Position numbers and translations under genes: made by a program. Below, piece after piece: positions 9,172-18,567 of a stretch of 64,000 bases of DNA (position 1 is the stretch's first letter; every line of letters starts with the position of its first letter). Source of the DNA: Marisediminitalea oceani (GTDB lineage: Bacteria > Pseudomonadota > Gammaproteobacteria > Enterobacterales > Alteromonadaceae). The stretch covers positions 106,146 through 170,145 of the forward strand of contig NZ_RCUA01000087.1 of assembly GCF_003731635.1 (NCBI RefSeq). The letters are read 5' to 3'. The notes under the pieces are model-generated. The model was given only the letters and a program-made list of their open reading frames with translations, ran no database searches and had not been told where the DNA came from.

Positions 9172-10239
9172 GTGTCAACCTTAACCGTAGAACTTGACGA
9201 GCGTAGCTACCCTATTCAGATTGAAGCCGGACTGTTATCGCAGCCCGGCTTTTTTGTGCCCTACATCAAAGGGCAACGTGCTGTTATCGTCACCAACGAA
9301 ACTGTGGCACCCCTTTATCTGGAGCGGGTACTGGCGGCTTGCGGAGACAAGCAAACCGATGTCATCACTTTACCGGATGGCGAACAATATAAAACTCTTG
9401 AGCAGTTTGAAGTAGTAATGACCCGCCTGCTGGAAATTAACGCAGCCCGGGATGTCACTCTGATTGCCCTGGGCGGCGGTGTCATCGGCGACCTGTGCGG
9501 CTTTGTTGCAGCCACCTATCAGCGGGGCGTACCCTTTATTCAGGTACCTACCACCTTGTTATCGCAGGTAGATTCATCCGTAGGCGGTAAAACCGCGGTA
9601 AATCATCCCCTCGGCAAAAATATGATTGGCGCGTTTTATCAGCCTGTGCTGGTAGCTATTGATATCACCACGCTTAACACCCTGCCAGAGCGTGAATTTG
9701 CCGCCGGTATGGCAGAAGTCATTAAGTACGGCATTATTTATGACGCTGCGTTTTTTGACTGGCTGGAAGCCAATCAGCAAAATCTTAAATCACTCGAGCC
9801 AGAGGCCCTTGGCAAGGCTATTTTCCGTTGCTGTCAGATCAAAGCTGAGATTGTGGCTCAGGATGAACGTGAAGGCGGTATTCGTGCGCTGCTTAACCTT
9901 GGCCATACTTTCGGCCACGCTATCGAAGCCGAACAGGGTTATGGCAACTGGCTACATGGCGAAGCGGTAGCGGCTGGTATCATCCTTGCTTGTAAAACGG
10001 CAGAACACCTTGATTGGTTAACACCGTCAGAAACCCGTCGTGTTGAAGCGCTCCAGCAGCAATTTAAGCTGCCGGTTGCCGGCCCTGACAGTATGTCTGT
10101 GGCTGACTACATGCGCCATATGGCACGCGACAAGAAGGTCGAGGCAGGTCAGATCCGTTTTGTTATCCCCCAGGGCATTGGCAAAGCGGTGGTAACCAAA
10201 GACGTTACCCAGCCTATTCTGGACACGGTATTAAGTTAA
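9172..10239 (+). CDS. aroB: 3-dehydroquinate synthase
   Basis: Converts DAHP to 3-dehydroquinate, the second step of the shikimate pathway, with NAD and a divalent metal. 355 residues. Visible family segments are the glycine-rich ALGGGVIGDLCGFVAATY, the PTTLLSQVDSSVGGKT loop, and metal-ligand regions around GMAEVIKYGII and LNLGHTFGHAIE. The start is GTG, preceded by AAAGGAG. It follows aroK directly and is followed 38 bases later by damX. Confidence 0.97.
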   Translation: MSTLTVELDERSYPIQIEAGLLSQPGFFVPYIKGQRAVIVTNETVAPLYLERVLAACGDKQTDVITLPDGEQYKTLEQFEVVMTRLLEINAARDVTLIALGGGVIGDLCGFVAATYQRGVPFIQVPTTLLSQVDSSVGGKTAVNHPLGKNMIGAFYQPVLVAIDITTLNTLPEREFAAGMAEVIKYGIIYDAAFFDWLEANQQNLKSLEPEALGKAIFRCCQIKAEIVAQDEREGGIRALLNLGHTFGHAIEAEQGYGNWLHGEAVAAGIILACKTAEHLDWLTPSETRRVEALQQQFKLPVAGPDSMSVADYMRHMARDKKVEAGQIRFVIPQGIGKAVVTKDVTQPILDTVLS

Positions 10240-10277
10240 TCGGGTAATATAACTGGCCGTTTAATGAGGAAACTACC

Positions 10278-11714
10278 GTGGCATCTGAGCTGCACAGCAG
10301 GCTTGAATATTTAGTCAACTACTCGTCTCAGCTGATTTTTGTCAGCGGAGACAGTATTGCTGAGCAGCAACGCACGCTGGAATCCTTCGTTTTTCAGCAG
10401 TCCGACAACACCGAACTGGCGTTTATTACCGCCGAGCCGGATATGCAGGTCACCGATTACCGTGGCACCCTTTGCAAACAACTCCTTGGCCAGGTTGTGG
10501 GCAGTTATATCCGGCCGTTAAATGAATTGCTCGCCGGTCTTAATCATCATGATGGACCGGTACTCATCACCATCACTCAGGCGCAACATATTCCCAATAG
10601 TTTCCTGCAGGAATTGTGGGATTTGGTTTTACAAAGCCGGTTTGCCAATAATAAACAGCACCTTAATGTGCTGCTATTTGGTGAAAGTGACTGGGCCGAA
10701 CAAGCCAAAGAGTGGCTGCCGGCCAAGAATACCAACACGCCCCTGTTGATTAGCAGCCAGTCGGTATCTACCCAGCAATACAGCAGTGATGTGGATAAAT
10801 TACTGGCTGAGCGCCGGGCCGCTTTTGAACGTTACCGTCAGGAACGCGGCGAAGCAGGCGCTCCCCCGCTCACCGATAACCGTTTACGTTCACCCTGGCT
10901 GTGGATTGGCGTAACGCTGGTGTTTTTATCCTGCTTTGTTGCGATTATGGGCTGGCAATACGGGGCTACCATGACCACCCTGTTTGATCCGCTCGATAGC
11001 AACGAACCGAGAAACACGCAGACTATAACTGATGAGCCAGAAGCGCTTATCAAGCCGACCCGAACACTGAGTATTGTAAAGCAGGATAATACCGCCGCTA
11101 TGGACCAGCAGCCGGTAACAGAAGCTGAACTGCCGACTGCTCAGCCGCGCGTTATGGCCAGTTTTAATGATGCAATTAAAGCGATTCCGGCCCCAGCCAA
11201 CAATCAGGTTACCAACGATAAACCCAATACCAAGGAACCGCTCGCGGCTACGGATGTAACAGAGCCTTCTTCGGCAGAAGCCGCCACCGCACAAAACGCT
11301 CAGCCACAGCAAGTTACTGCATCAGCTGAAACAGTAAATTCTTCAGAGCCTGCGGAAGTAACTAACATTCAGGCCGCGCCGCTACGAGACTCGCTGAATA
11401 CCGGAACAGTGCAATTAGCCAATGATCAACCGGCCAATAGCGATGCCGGTCAGTACTGGATTCAGATTGCCGGCATGAAAGATTTGGAGCTGGCCCGGGA
11501 TTTCCTAACGGATCATCAGCTCACCAGCCAGGTCACTATTTACAAAACCTATCGCTACGGTGGTGACTGGTATGTCATTCTGTGGTCAACGCCCGCTGCC
11601 TCTTTACCAGCCGCTCAGCAGCAACTGCAGGCCTTACCGCAATTTCCTGGCAGCGACAAGGCATTCGTTAAAGCCGGTAACCAGGTAAAAGCAGAAATAG
11701 CCAGTATCCCCTAA
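10278..11714 (+). CDS. damX: DamX-like SPOR-domain cell-division protein
   Basis: Bitopic inner-membrane protein expected at the septal ring, where the SPOR domain binds denuded peptidoglycan. 478 residues. An N-terminal cytoplasmic region resembles an ATPase-like fold without an obvious Walker A. One membrane helix lies at about 209-228 (WLWIGVTLVFLSCF), then a long Pro/Ala/Thr/Gln-rich periplasmic spacer, then the C-terminal SPOR domain from about 395 (QYWIQIAGMKDLELA ... WYVILW). The start is GTG with GAGGAAAC upstream. The aroKB-damX-dam order is conserved and supports the symbol. Confidence 0.9.
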   Translation: MASELHSRLEYLVNYSSQLIFVSGDSIAEQQRTLESFVFQQSDNTELAFITAEPDMQVTDYRGTLCKQLLGQVVGSYIRPLNELLAGLNHHDGPVLITITQAQHIPNSFLQELWDLVLQSRFANNKQHLNVLLFGESDWAEQAKEWLPAKNTNTPLLISSQSVSTQQYSSDVDKLLAERRAAFERYRQERGEAGAPPLTDNRLRSPWLWIGVTLVFLSCFVAIMGWQYGATMTTLFDPLDSNEPRNTQTITDEPEALIKPTRTLSIVKQDNTAAMDQQPVTEAELPTAQPRVMASFNDAIKAIPAPANNQVTNDKPNTKEPLAATDVTEPSSAEAATAQNAQPQQVTASAETVNSSEPAEVTNIQAAPLRDSLNTGTVQLANDQPANSDAGQYWIQIAGMKDLELARDFLTDHQLTSQVTIYKTYRYGGDWYVILWSTPAASLPAAQQQLQALPQFPGSDKAFVKAGNQVKAEIASIP

Positions 11715-11900
11715 TAATTATCGATTTCTGGCTATTGTCGGTTGTCGAGATCCGCGCTGACAGATACAATCAATGATTCGTTAAAGTTGAATGCCACCCA
11801 AGGGTAACCTTTCCGGGTGCGGGATGCTGGGCTTTGTGGCAGTTGTTCACAATATCCCCAATAATAAAAATCATAGCGTCAGTGAGTAGTTACCAACATA

Positions 11901-12758
11901 ATGGCCGTCAGTAAACACCGGGCTTTCCTCAAATGGGCAGGAGGCAAATACAGTCTGGTTGAACAAATCAATGCACACCTGCCAGAAGGGAAGAAGCTCA
12001 TCGAGCCTTTCGTTGGCGCAGGGTCGGTGTTTCTCAACTCTGACTTTAAGCACTATGTGCTCAATGATATTAATCCGGACCTGATTAATCTCTACAATCT
12101 GCTAAAAGCGCAACCTGACCCGCTCATCAATGATCTGAAAGATTTTTTCTCGCCGCACCATAACAGCGAAAAAATCTATTATGGCCTGCGTGAGGAATTC
12201 AACCAGACCAGTGACCAGTATTACCGTGCTCTGTTGTTTGTGTATCTGAATCGACACGGCTATAACGGCTTGTGCCGCTACAGTCTCAAAGGCCGTTTTA
12301 ATGTGCCATTTGGCCGATACAAACGCCCCTATTTCCCGGAGCGCGAGATGTTTGTGTTCGCTGAAAAGGCACAAAAAGCCAGGTTTACGTGTTTACCGTT
12401 TGAAAAAGTGTTTCAGCATGCCCGCAGAGGTAGCGTGATCTATTGCGACCCGCCTTATGCACCAATCAGTAAAACCGCTTTGTTTACCAGCTACGCGGCC
12501 AAGCAGTTCAGCTTATCCTGTCAGCATAAACTGGCAACTCTGGCTCAGCGTGCCGCGTTTAAACGAAACATTCCAGTACTGATTTCAAATCATGATTTAC
12601 CGATGACGCGGCAGATGTACTATGGCGCTCAAATCACTACATTAAATGTAAAACGCTCAATCAGTCAGAAAGGAAGTGCTCGCAAGCCGGTAAGTGAGTT
12701 GCTTGCGTTATTCAAACACAAGCCTGTGTACCCAATCACCGCAGTAGACGACGAATAG
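11901..12758 (+). CDS. dam: DNA adenine methyltransferase (GATC-specific)
   Basis: N6-adenine methylation of GATC, used for mismatch-repair strand choice and replication timing. 285 residues, near the E. coli length of 278. Motif I is FLKWAGGK (residues 9-16). The catalytic motif IV is DPPY (Asp183 to Tyr186), in a context matching class alpha Dam enzymes. The RHGYNGLCRYS segment is typical of orphan Dam. No partner restriction gene is nearby and its place after damX is the housekeeping location, so this is not a restriction-modification enzyme. Confidence 0.96.
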   Translation: MAVSKHRAFLKWAGGKYSLVEQINAHLPEGKKLIEPFVGAGSVFLNSDFKHYVLNDINPDLINLYNLLKAQPDPLINDLKDFFSPHHNSEKIYYGLREEFNQTSDQYYRALLFVYLNRHGYNGLCRYSLKGRFNVPFGRYKRPYFPEREMFVFAEKAQKARFTCLPFEKVFQHARRGSVIYCDPPYAPISKTALFTSYAAKQFSLSCQHKLATLAQRAAFKRNIPVLISNHDLPMTRQMYYGAQITTLNVKRSISQKGSARKPVSELLALFKHKPVYPITAVDDE

Positions 12759-12778
12759 TTACCAGCTATAAAACTGAT

Positions 12779-12970
12779 TCAGGGGGTAAGCCAGTTCACC
12801 AGGCCAATCAACCCGAGTACCAGCAATACAACGAAGATAATCCCCACCACAATATAAGGAGCAATAGTTGTTTGTGAAAAATCCTGCTGGTATTTTTGCT
12901 GACTCTGAACACCAAAGGCACTGGCCAGTACGCTTTGTACGACTCTCAGGAAACCCGGTTTATTTGCCAC
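12779..12970 (-). CDS. Small DUF2970-type membrane protein
   Basis: 63 residues. An N-terminal amphipathic part (VVQSVLASAFGVQSQQKYQQDF) is followed by one membrane helix (about 37-60, IVVGIIFVVLLVLGLIGLV). The VxSVLxxAFGVQS pattern plus a C-terminal helix matches DUF2970 as I know it; its function is unknown. It lies 21 bases downstream of another small minus-strand gene and may be cotranscribed with it. Confidence 0.8.
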   Translation of the reverse strand: MANKPGFLRVVQSVLASAFGVQSQQKYQQDFSQTTIAPYIVVGIIFVVLLVLGLIGLVNWLTP

Positions 12971-12991
12971 AACATTACAACCAGCGAGCGG

Positions 12992-13261
12992 TTACTCGCT
13001 GTCTTTGCCTTTGTGACGTGACAGTAATTCGAGAAGATCGAGAAAATGAAAACGGTAGGATGTAGAGCGACCTGTCAACCAGCTGACCCAGCTGACTTGC
13101 TCAGCTTCATCAAGCACGTTTGCCACTCGGTTTTCCAGACAATCTGCCTCTGGCGATCCTACGCTCAGGTTAAAACTGCCCACGGTTAAAGCCAGAGCAA
13201 ATACTGCTCCTGCGACGCGCCAGTTCAAGCTTTTCTTTAGCTTTGTCATACTGAAAACCAT
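12992..13261 (-). CDS. Small predicted membrane-anchored protein of unknown function
   Basis: 89 residues, family not recognised. A basic N-terminus is followed by a hydrophobic stretch (about 14-33, VAGAVFALALTVGSFNLSVG) that could be a signal anchor, then an acidic part with one Cys and a WVSWLTG segment, ending in a charged tail. ATG at 13249 (MTKLKKSLNWR) is an equally good start; neither has a strong ribosome site. It precedes the DUF2970 gene by 21 bases. Confidence 0.6.
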   Translation of the reverse strand: MVFSMTKLKKSLNWRVAGAVFALALTVGSFNLSVGSPEADCLENRVANVLDEAEQVSWVSWLTGRSTSYRFHFLDLLELLSRHKGKDSE

Positions 13262-13334
13262 TCCAGAATAAAATCCATTGGTGTAATTATAATCAGTCTG
13301 TTACATCTGGCAATGAAAATTTTAACCAAAAGTA

Positions 13335-13362
13335 CAAAGGCCACACTAATGTGTGGCCTTTG
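13335..13362 (-). terminator. Hairpin terminator after the porin gene
   Basis: Perfect 12-bp arms CAAAGGCCACAC and GTGTGGCCTTTG around a 4-base loop, 42 bases past the stop of the minus-strand porin gene. On the minus strand it is followed by TACTTTTGG, a short U-rich tail, so I read it as that gene's terminator. Confidence 0.7.
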
Positions 13363-13403
13363 CGTGCACAAAACATAAACACTGTAAAAGTGTTAAAGGT
13401 CTC

Positions 13404-14132
13404 TTACAGTTCGAAATCTACTGAGTAAGAAACAGTGTATTTGATTGAGTCATTATCACGCTCTGGCGTGTTTGCGAAATCATCATTGTCGTCTAAATCA
13501 GTACCACTGATCATAAACGCAAAGCCATCTTTAGCAATGGTTACACCGTAATCAATGTAAGCGTCAGTAACGCCGTTAAATGATTCGGCAAAATCACCCT
13601 GGTGGTGACCTAAGTGCAGACCAATCTCTGTACCGCTCTCCAGCGCAATGCCGTAATCAAGTGAAAGGTAAGTTGCCTGGCCGAAACCGAAGTCTTCACC
13701 CGGACCTTCATCTGGCTCAGCATTCGCTAATACAGATAACGTTGCACTGAAGCTGCCGTAACCGATGCTTCCGTAAACTTCACCAAAATCATAACCCGCA
13801 TTTTCATCGTAGTTATAATACAGGTAACCTACGTCGTAGCTGATATCACCAGCTTCGCCAGCAAAACCAAAGTAAACGTCATGCTCATAAGAGTAAGCGT
13901 CAGATTCTTCATACTTAACGTTAGATGCCCAGGTACCCGCGTAGAAGCCGCTATCGCTGGCGTAATCGATACCGCCCTGAACCGCTGCTTCGTTCATGGT
14001 CTGAGTCAGACCACGCCAGATGTAGTTGTTAGTTACGCTTACGTTACCAGACAGGCTATCAGCCAGTACAACTTGTGACGAAAGACAAGAGCCAACAACG
14101 GCTAAAGTTACCAGTGTTTTATTAAATTTCAT
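13404..14132 (-). CDS. TorF/Gcw_chp family putative porin
   Basis: 242 residues. A cleavable signal peptide (MKFNKTLVTLAVVGSCLSSQVVLA) is followed by a beta-barrel protein rich in Gly, Tyr, Asp and Ser with alternating amphipathic strands. SVTNNYIWRGLTQTMNEAAVQGGIDY is the conserved N-terminal segment of the Gcw_chp family, common in Alteromonadales. The C-terminus SYSVDFEL ends in a hydrophobic residue but not Phe. A strongly acidic loop region (DEGPGEDFG, DLDDNDDF) suggests extracellular loops. Substrate unknown. Monocistronic: own terminator downstream and a long upstream region. Confidence 0.88.
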   Translation of the reverse strand: MKFNKTLVTLAVVGSCLSSQVVLADSLSGNVSVTNNYIWRGLTQTMNEAAVQGGIDYASDSGFYAGTWASNVKYEESDAYSYEHDVYFGFAGEAGDISYDVGYLYYNYDENAGYDFGEVYGSIGYGSFSATLSVLANAEPDEGPGEDFGFGQATYLSLDYGIALESGTEIGLHLGHHQGDFAESFNGVTDAYIDYGVTIAKDGFAFMISGTDLDDNDDFANTPERDNDSIKYTVSYSVDFEL

Positions 14133-14556
14133 GTGTGTTCTCCGTATAAATCACGCATAAGTGTTTTTATTTAAATCACTTTTCTGTCTGTATTTTTATT
14201 TTTGTGATGTCGGTATACGCAAAACTAGTGCCCAATGTGTCGACACTTGCCAATGGGCCACATAAACTTAATAAATTACTGTTTTAAATGCATTTTTATT
14301 CACAACTTTTACAGCATAAAAATCTTTAAAAGCGCTTTCGCACAGTCAATTAGCAATAGTCTGCACCAAAAAGAAGCAAAATCACCGTTAAGGTGCGAGA
14401 TAAAACCTTTTGCCAGTTACGATAATCCGTTAAAATATCGCCCAATAAATACGCTGGCCAAGTGTTTGTTTTGTCGTACATATCACATAACAACAGCGCT
14501 TCTCATCACTCGCCCGGCATTACTCTGCTTCCCTACACCGTCTATAAGGGTTAATC
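14133..14556. other. Intergenic region between the porin and rpe
   Basis: 424 bases holding the divergent upstream regions of the porin (minus) and rpe (plus). The porin ribosome site GGAGAAC is next to its start. A 10-base perfect palindrome, GTGTCGACAC, lies near 14237-14246 between a GCCCA and a TGGGC arm. I cannot assign promoters or a binding protein. Confidence 0.4.
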
Positions 14557-15234
14557 ATGCAACGATTCCTGATAGCACCGTCGATACTCTCGGCGGACTT
14601 CGCCCGTCTGGGTGATGATGTACAGCGTGTGCTCGACGCCGGCGCTGACGTGGTTCACTTTGACGTGATGGACAATCACTACGTGCCTAACCTGACCTTT
14701 GGCCCGATGATTTGTTCTGCGCTGCGTAACTATGGCATTACCGCACCTATAGATGTGCACCTGATGGTTTCGCCGGTGGACGACTTAATTACCCAGTTTG
14801 CCGATGCCGGTGCCAGTTATATCAGTTTCCACCCGGAGGCCTGCCAGCATCTCGACCGCAGTCTGCAGTTAATTGCTGATAAAGGCTGTCAGCCGGGTCT
14901 GGTATTTAATCCGGCCACGCCACTGCATTATCTCGACTATGTAATGGACAAACTGCATCACATCTTATTAATGTCGGTTAACCCTGGTTTTGGTGGTCAG
15001 TCGTTCATTCCTGGTACGCTCGATAAGCTCAGGGAAGTCAGGTCTCGTATCGACGCTTCTGGTCAAAACATCCGTTTGGAAGTTGACGGCGGAGTTAAAG
15101 TCGATAATATCGCAGCCATTGCCGCTGCCGGTGCGGATATGTTTGTCGCCGGTTCAGCGATCTTCAATCAGCCGGACTATGCCGCAGTTATCCAGCAAAT
15201 GCGTGACGAACTGGCTACAGTGTCTTCAAAGTAA
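14557..15234 (+). CDS. rpe: Ribulose-phosphate 3-epimerase
   Basis: Interconverts ribulose 5-phosphate and xylulose 5-phosphate in the pentose phosphate pathway. 225 residues, TIM barrel. Visible motifs: APSILSADFARL, the catalytic VVHFDVMDNHYVPNLTFGP with metal-binding His and Asp, DVHLMV, MSVNPGFGGQSFIP, and EVDGGVK near the phosphate site. Start ATG with AAGGG upstream. It is 25 bases before trpS; the gph phosphatase gene that sits between them in enterics is absent. Confidence 0.97.
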   Translation: MQRFLIAPSILSADFARLGDDVQRVLDAGADVVHFDVMDNHYVPNLTFGPMICSALRNYGITAPIDVHLMVSPVDDLITQFADAGASYISFHPEACQHLDRSLQLIADKGCQPGLVFNPATPLHYLDYVMDKLHHILLMSVNPGFGGQSFIPGTLDKLREVRSRIDASGQNIRLEVDGGVKVDNIAAIAAAGADMFVAGSAIFNQPDYAAVIQQMRDELATVSSK

Positions 15235-15259
15235 TTAAGTGTGAATAGGTAAATAAGTA

Positions 15260-16267
15260 ATGAGCGCAAAACCAATCGTATTAAGCGGCTGTCAGCCATC
15301 CGGACAGCTTACCCTGGGTAACTACATGGGTGCGCTGAAGCAGTGGGTCTCCATGCAGGAAACACACGACTGTCTGTATATGATTGTGGATTTGCATGCC
15401 ATAACGGTTCGTCAGGACCCGGCCAAACTCAAAGAAGCTTGTCTTGATGGTCTGGCGTTGTATCTGGCCTGTGGTATCGACCCAACCAAGAGTACGCTGT
15501 TTTTGCAGTCTCATGTGCCTGAGCACGCGCAGCTTTCGTGGGTGCTAAACTGCTTTACCCAAATGGGTGAACTGAACCGCATGACCCAGTTCAAGGACAA
15601 GTCGGCCCGCAATGCCAGCAATATTAATGTAGGCCTGTACAGCTACCCGGTTTTACAAGCCGCCGATATCCTGCTTTATCAGGCAAATGAAGTGCCGGTA
15701 GGTGAAGACCAGAAACAACACCTGGAGCTTACCCGCGATATCGCTACCCGCTTCAACAACATCTATGGCGACACTTTCCGCATTCCGGAGCCTTACATTC
15801 CTGAATTCGGTGCTCGTATTATGAGCTTGCAGGAGCCGGATAAGAAGATGTCTAAATCAGACACCAACCCGAACAACTTTATCGGCTTGCTGGAAGAACC
15901 TAAGAAGGTAGCCAAGAAGATCAAACGCGCTGTCACCGATTCTGACGAGCAGGCGCGCATCTATTTTGACTGGGCGGAAAAACCAGGCGTGACTAACCTG
16001 CTGACGTTATTATCTCTGGCTACCGGCAGAACAGTAGACGAGCTGGTACCCGCTTACGAAGATAAAATGTACGGTCATTTAAAGTCAGACGTGGCTGATG
16101 CAGTGGTTGCGCTGATTGAACCACTACAACAGCGTTACAATGAGCTGCGTGCCGACCGGGCCTATCTGGATAAAGTAATGCACCAGGGCGCAGAAAAAGC
16201 CCAGGTACGTGCGGCCGCTACGCTCAAGGCTACTTACGAGGCGCTGGGATTTATAGCTAAGCCCTGA
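15260..16267 (+). CDS. trpS: Tryptophanyl-tRNA synthetase
   Basis: Class Ic aminoacyl-tRNA synthetase charging tRNA-Trp. 335 residues, normal for the bacterial type. The HIGH-equivalent lies in SGQLTLGNYMGAL and the KMSKS loop is exact (DKKMSKSDTNPNN). GEDQKQHLELTRDIATRFN is the tryptophan/adenylate-site helix. Sits between rpe and pabA, 15 bases before the latter. Confidence 0.97.
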   Translation: MSAKPIVLSGCQPSGQLTLGNYMGALKQWVSMQETHDCLYMIVDLHAITVRQDPAKLKEACLDGLALYLACGIDPTKSTLFLQSHVPEHAQLSWVLNCFTQMGELNRMTQFKDKSARNASNINVGLYSYPVLQAADILLYQANEVPVGEDQKQHLELTRDIATRFNNIYGDTFRIPEPYIPEFGARIMSLQEPDKKMSKSDTNPNNFIGLLEEPKKVAKKIKRAVTDSDEQARIYFDWAEKPGVTNLLTLLSLATGRTVDELVPAYEDKMYGHLKSDVADAVVALIEPLQQRYNELRADRAYLDKVMHQGAEKAQVRAAATLKATYEALGFIAKP

Positions 16268-16282
16268 GAAGTCGATTAAACC

Positions 16283-16936
16283 TTGATACTACTGATCGAC
16301 AATTACGATTCCTTTAGTCACAACCTGGCAAGATATTTTCAGGAGCTGGGTTGTGAGCTGCAGGTAGTGCGTAACGATGCTATTACAGTGGCCGATATCG
16401 ATCCGGCACGGATTCAGGCAATTGTCATCTCGCCAGGCCCCTGCACACCCAATGAATCCGGCGTCAGTCTGGAGGTAATCCGTCAGTTTGCCGGCATCAT
16501 CCCAATCATGGGCGTGTGTCTTGGTCATCAGGCTATCGGTCAGGTATTTGGCGCTTCAGTAACCAATGCCCTGCAGGTTCGCCATGGTAAGCTCTCCGGC
16601 GTTAAGCACAATGGTGACAGTCTGTTTACTAATATTCCGCACCAGTTTGTAGTCACCCGCTACCATTCTCTGGTTATCGATCCGGCTTCTATCCCCGACT
16701 GCCTGCAAGTAATAGCCTGGAGCGATGACGGCGAGACACCCGAAATCATGGCTGTGAAACACAAAGACCTGCCGGTATGGGGTGTTCAGTATCACCCGGA
16801 GTCGCTACTCACCGAGTATGGTCATCAGGTTCTGCTAAACTTTTTGCTACTGGCTAAGGTTGTTTCAGCAGATGCCGATATCAATTGTGTATCAGAATTC
16901 AACGGTCAGTCCGTTACACTGAACAATGCGATGTAA
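16283..16936 (+). CDS. pabA: Aminodeoxychorismate/anthranilate synthase glutamine amidotransferase component
   Basis: Class I glutamine amidotransferase that supplies ammonia to PabB (folate) or TrpE (tryptophan). 217 residues. MILLIDNYDSFSHNLARYF is the typical N-terminus, GVCLGHQAIGQVFG carries the nucleophilic Cys, and VQYHPESLLTEYG carries the catalytic His and Glu. The start codon is TTG; no ATG upstream fits. About 20 residues extend past the usual end. Position beside trpS and before an argD/astC-type gene favours pabA over trpG, but a dual role is possible. Confidence 0.92.
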   Translation: MILLIDNYDSFSHNLARYFQELGCELQVVRNDAITVADIDPARIQAIVISPGPCTPNESGVSLEVIRQFAGIIPIMGVCLGHQAIGQVFGASVTNALQVRHGKLSGVKHNGDSLFTNIPHQFVVTRYHSLVIDPASIPDCLQVIAWSDDGETPEIMAVKHKDLPVWGVQYHPESLLTEYGHQVLLNFLLLAKVVSADADINCVSEFNGQSVTLNNAM

Positions 16937-17047
16937 GGCACTGGTTATTTAAACGGTCTGATTGCCTGAACAAACACAAACATGTCCTAGCCTTAGCATT
17001 GCAAAACAGATAAGGTTCGGGTATTACATGGATAGAGCGGGACTTCA

Positions 17048-18208
17048 ATGGTAGAGCGGTTACTGGCCCCACCAGCTTTTGCTAAACGATTTAACTATTT
17101 ATTGCTGGCACCTGAGCTTGCGAAAGCGATGATTGGCCGTCGTGGACCCGGTGAAGTGAGTTACGCCGAGTCTGAGCAAAGCTTTACCCGCCGTCAGCTG
17201 CTAAAAGTTGAAAAAGACGCTATTAAAAGCAAACTGGAAACGGCTAAGATCCAGGCCAATTACGTACAGCAAATTAACCAGCAACTGCACACGGTTATCG
17301 ACAAAAAGCTGCTACAGACACTGGCCGACACCCAGGATGTATGTGAAAACCTGCTGAACTGGTCAGAACATACTACCAACCTGATAGACTTACTTGCCAC
17401 ACCATCGGCTACCATCAGCAAGGTTGAAGCCATTGCGGTAAATATTCCCTGGCTGGTTGATGAACTGCTTAAGCAGGTAAACCAACCGCAATACCGACGC
17501 CGCGATGCCCGCGGTGATGTGATTGCCGTAGATACCCTCAAAACTGCTCTGAGCTTCATTGGTATAGACAATGTAAAGCGGGTCATCCCGGCCCTCATTT
17601 ACAAACAGACCTTGCCGTTAATAAGCGATCCGTTTCCGCAAATAAAGCACAAGGTCTGGGAATACAGCCTTATATGCGCCAGAACTGCCGAAGCCATTGC
17701 GAAAAGCCATAAGGTAAAACCTTTTGAGGCCTACACCCTTGCCCTTTTTAGCCAGCTGGGTCGAAGTGCTATTATCAAGCTTTATTTTCGCCTGTTTGAA
17801 CAGGTGCACCTCGACTTTTTACGCCATGCGCAAAAAGCCAAATTACGCAATCTGCACTCGGCGCTGGTTCAACTGGTACCAGATCCAAAACGCTTACTGC
17901 CTTTAATTGATGAGCACAGTGACAAAGCAGCCCTGCATTTGTTTGAATACATGGTCTTTAAGCGCGTTGGATATACCAGCGCCATGCAACAGGTGTTGCA
18001 GGACGTATTACCAGAGGATGCAGATCCGCTCACACAAGTGTTGCAACAGGCCCGTTATTACGCCAAATACCGCATGTTAAAAGACAATAACCTGTTCCTC
18101 GATGACGAAAATGACAAGTTCATCGCGGGCTGCGCTATTGAGTCCGATTTGCTGCAAAAACTGCATAGCCAGACACTTCATCTGCTCCCCATACTGACCG
18201 ATCTATGA
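17048..18208 (+). CDS. HDOD-domain protein, probable signalling/regulatory role
   Basis: 386 residues. An HDOD domain (catalytically inactive relative of HD phosphohydrolases) spans roughly 110-310, recognised by LKTALSFIGIDNVKRVIPALIY followed by WEYSLICARTAEAIAKSHK and YTLALFSQLGRSAI. The N-terminal 100 residues are charged and helical with a coiled-coil look (RRQLLKVEKDAIKSKLETAK). HDOD proteins act in signalling in many proteobacteria, often with cyclic-di-GMP enzymes, but no partner domain is fused here. It stands alone between pabA and the ast cluster. Specific role unknown. Confidence 0.83.
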   Translation: MVERLLAPPAFAKRFNYLLLAPELAKAMIGRRGPGEVSYAESEQSFTRRQLLKVEKDAIKSKLETAKIQANYVQQINQQLHTVIDKKLLQTLADTQDVCENLLNWSEHTTNLIDLLATPSATISKVEAIAVNIPWLVDELLKQVNQPQYRRRDARGDVIAVDTLKTALSFIGIDNVKRVIPALIYKQTLPLISDPFPQIKHKVWEYSLICARTAEAIAKSHKVKPFEAYTLALFSQLGRSAIIKLYFRLFEQVHLDFLRHAQKAKLRNLHSALVQLVPDPKRLLPLIDEHSDKAALHLFEYMVFKRVGYTSAMQQVLQDVLPEDADPLTQVLQQARYYAKYRMLKDNNLFLDDENDKFIAGCAIESDLLQKLHSQTLHLLPILTDL

Positions 18209-18373
18209 GCAAAACATCGGCGAATAAGCCGTTGTGAAGACCAAAAATGCGCTTTTTCAACCGATTCATAATCATTCAGCCGTAAAGCCTGTTTTACAGG
18301 CAAAAACCTCACTATAGCCAGCATGGAGCAGAATCCGCCGATATTTTTGCCCCGACGGCCGCATATTCACATA

Positions 18374-18391
18374 TATGGATAGTTATTCACA
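18374..18391 (+). promoter_or_regulatory. Candidate ArgR operator upstream of astC/argD
   Basis: Within the 359-base gap 18209-18567, TGGAT-AGTT-ATTCA resembles the E. coli ARG box TGAAT-N4-ATTCA with one mismatch, about 180 bases ahead of the aminotransferase start. Only one good half-pair is visible, whereas ArgR normally binds two boxes. The rest of the gap shows no gene and no promoter I would commit to. Confidence 0.3.
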
Positions 18392-18567
18392 TTTTATGCA
18401 ATAAGTGCCAGACCCCTTGATTTTACTGCCTTTGAGGAAAGGTAATAGACAAGACAACAGCCATTTAAGGTGGCATACTGGAGCGCTTAAAAATGAATTG
18501 AAGCCATAAATTCGCCAGCCTGAAAGACGCGGGTTTATGACGATAACTAACAGTTAGAGGTGAAAAA

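Noticed and set aside
14235..14615. Plus-strand frame of 126 codons between the porin and rpe
   Set aside because: It overlaps the real rpe start in another frame, shows random-looking composition, and no ribosome site or family match.
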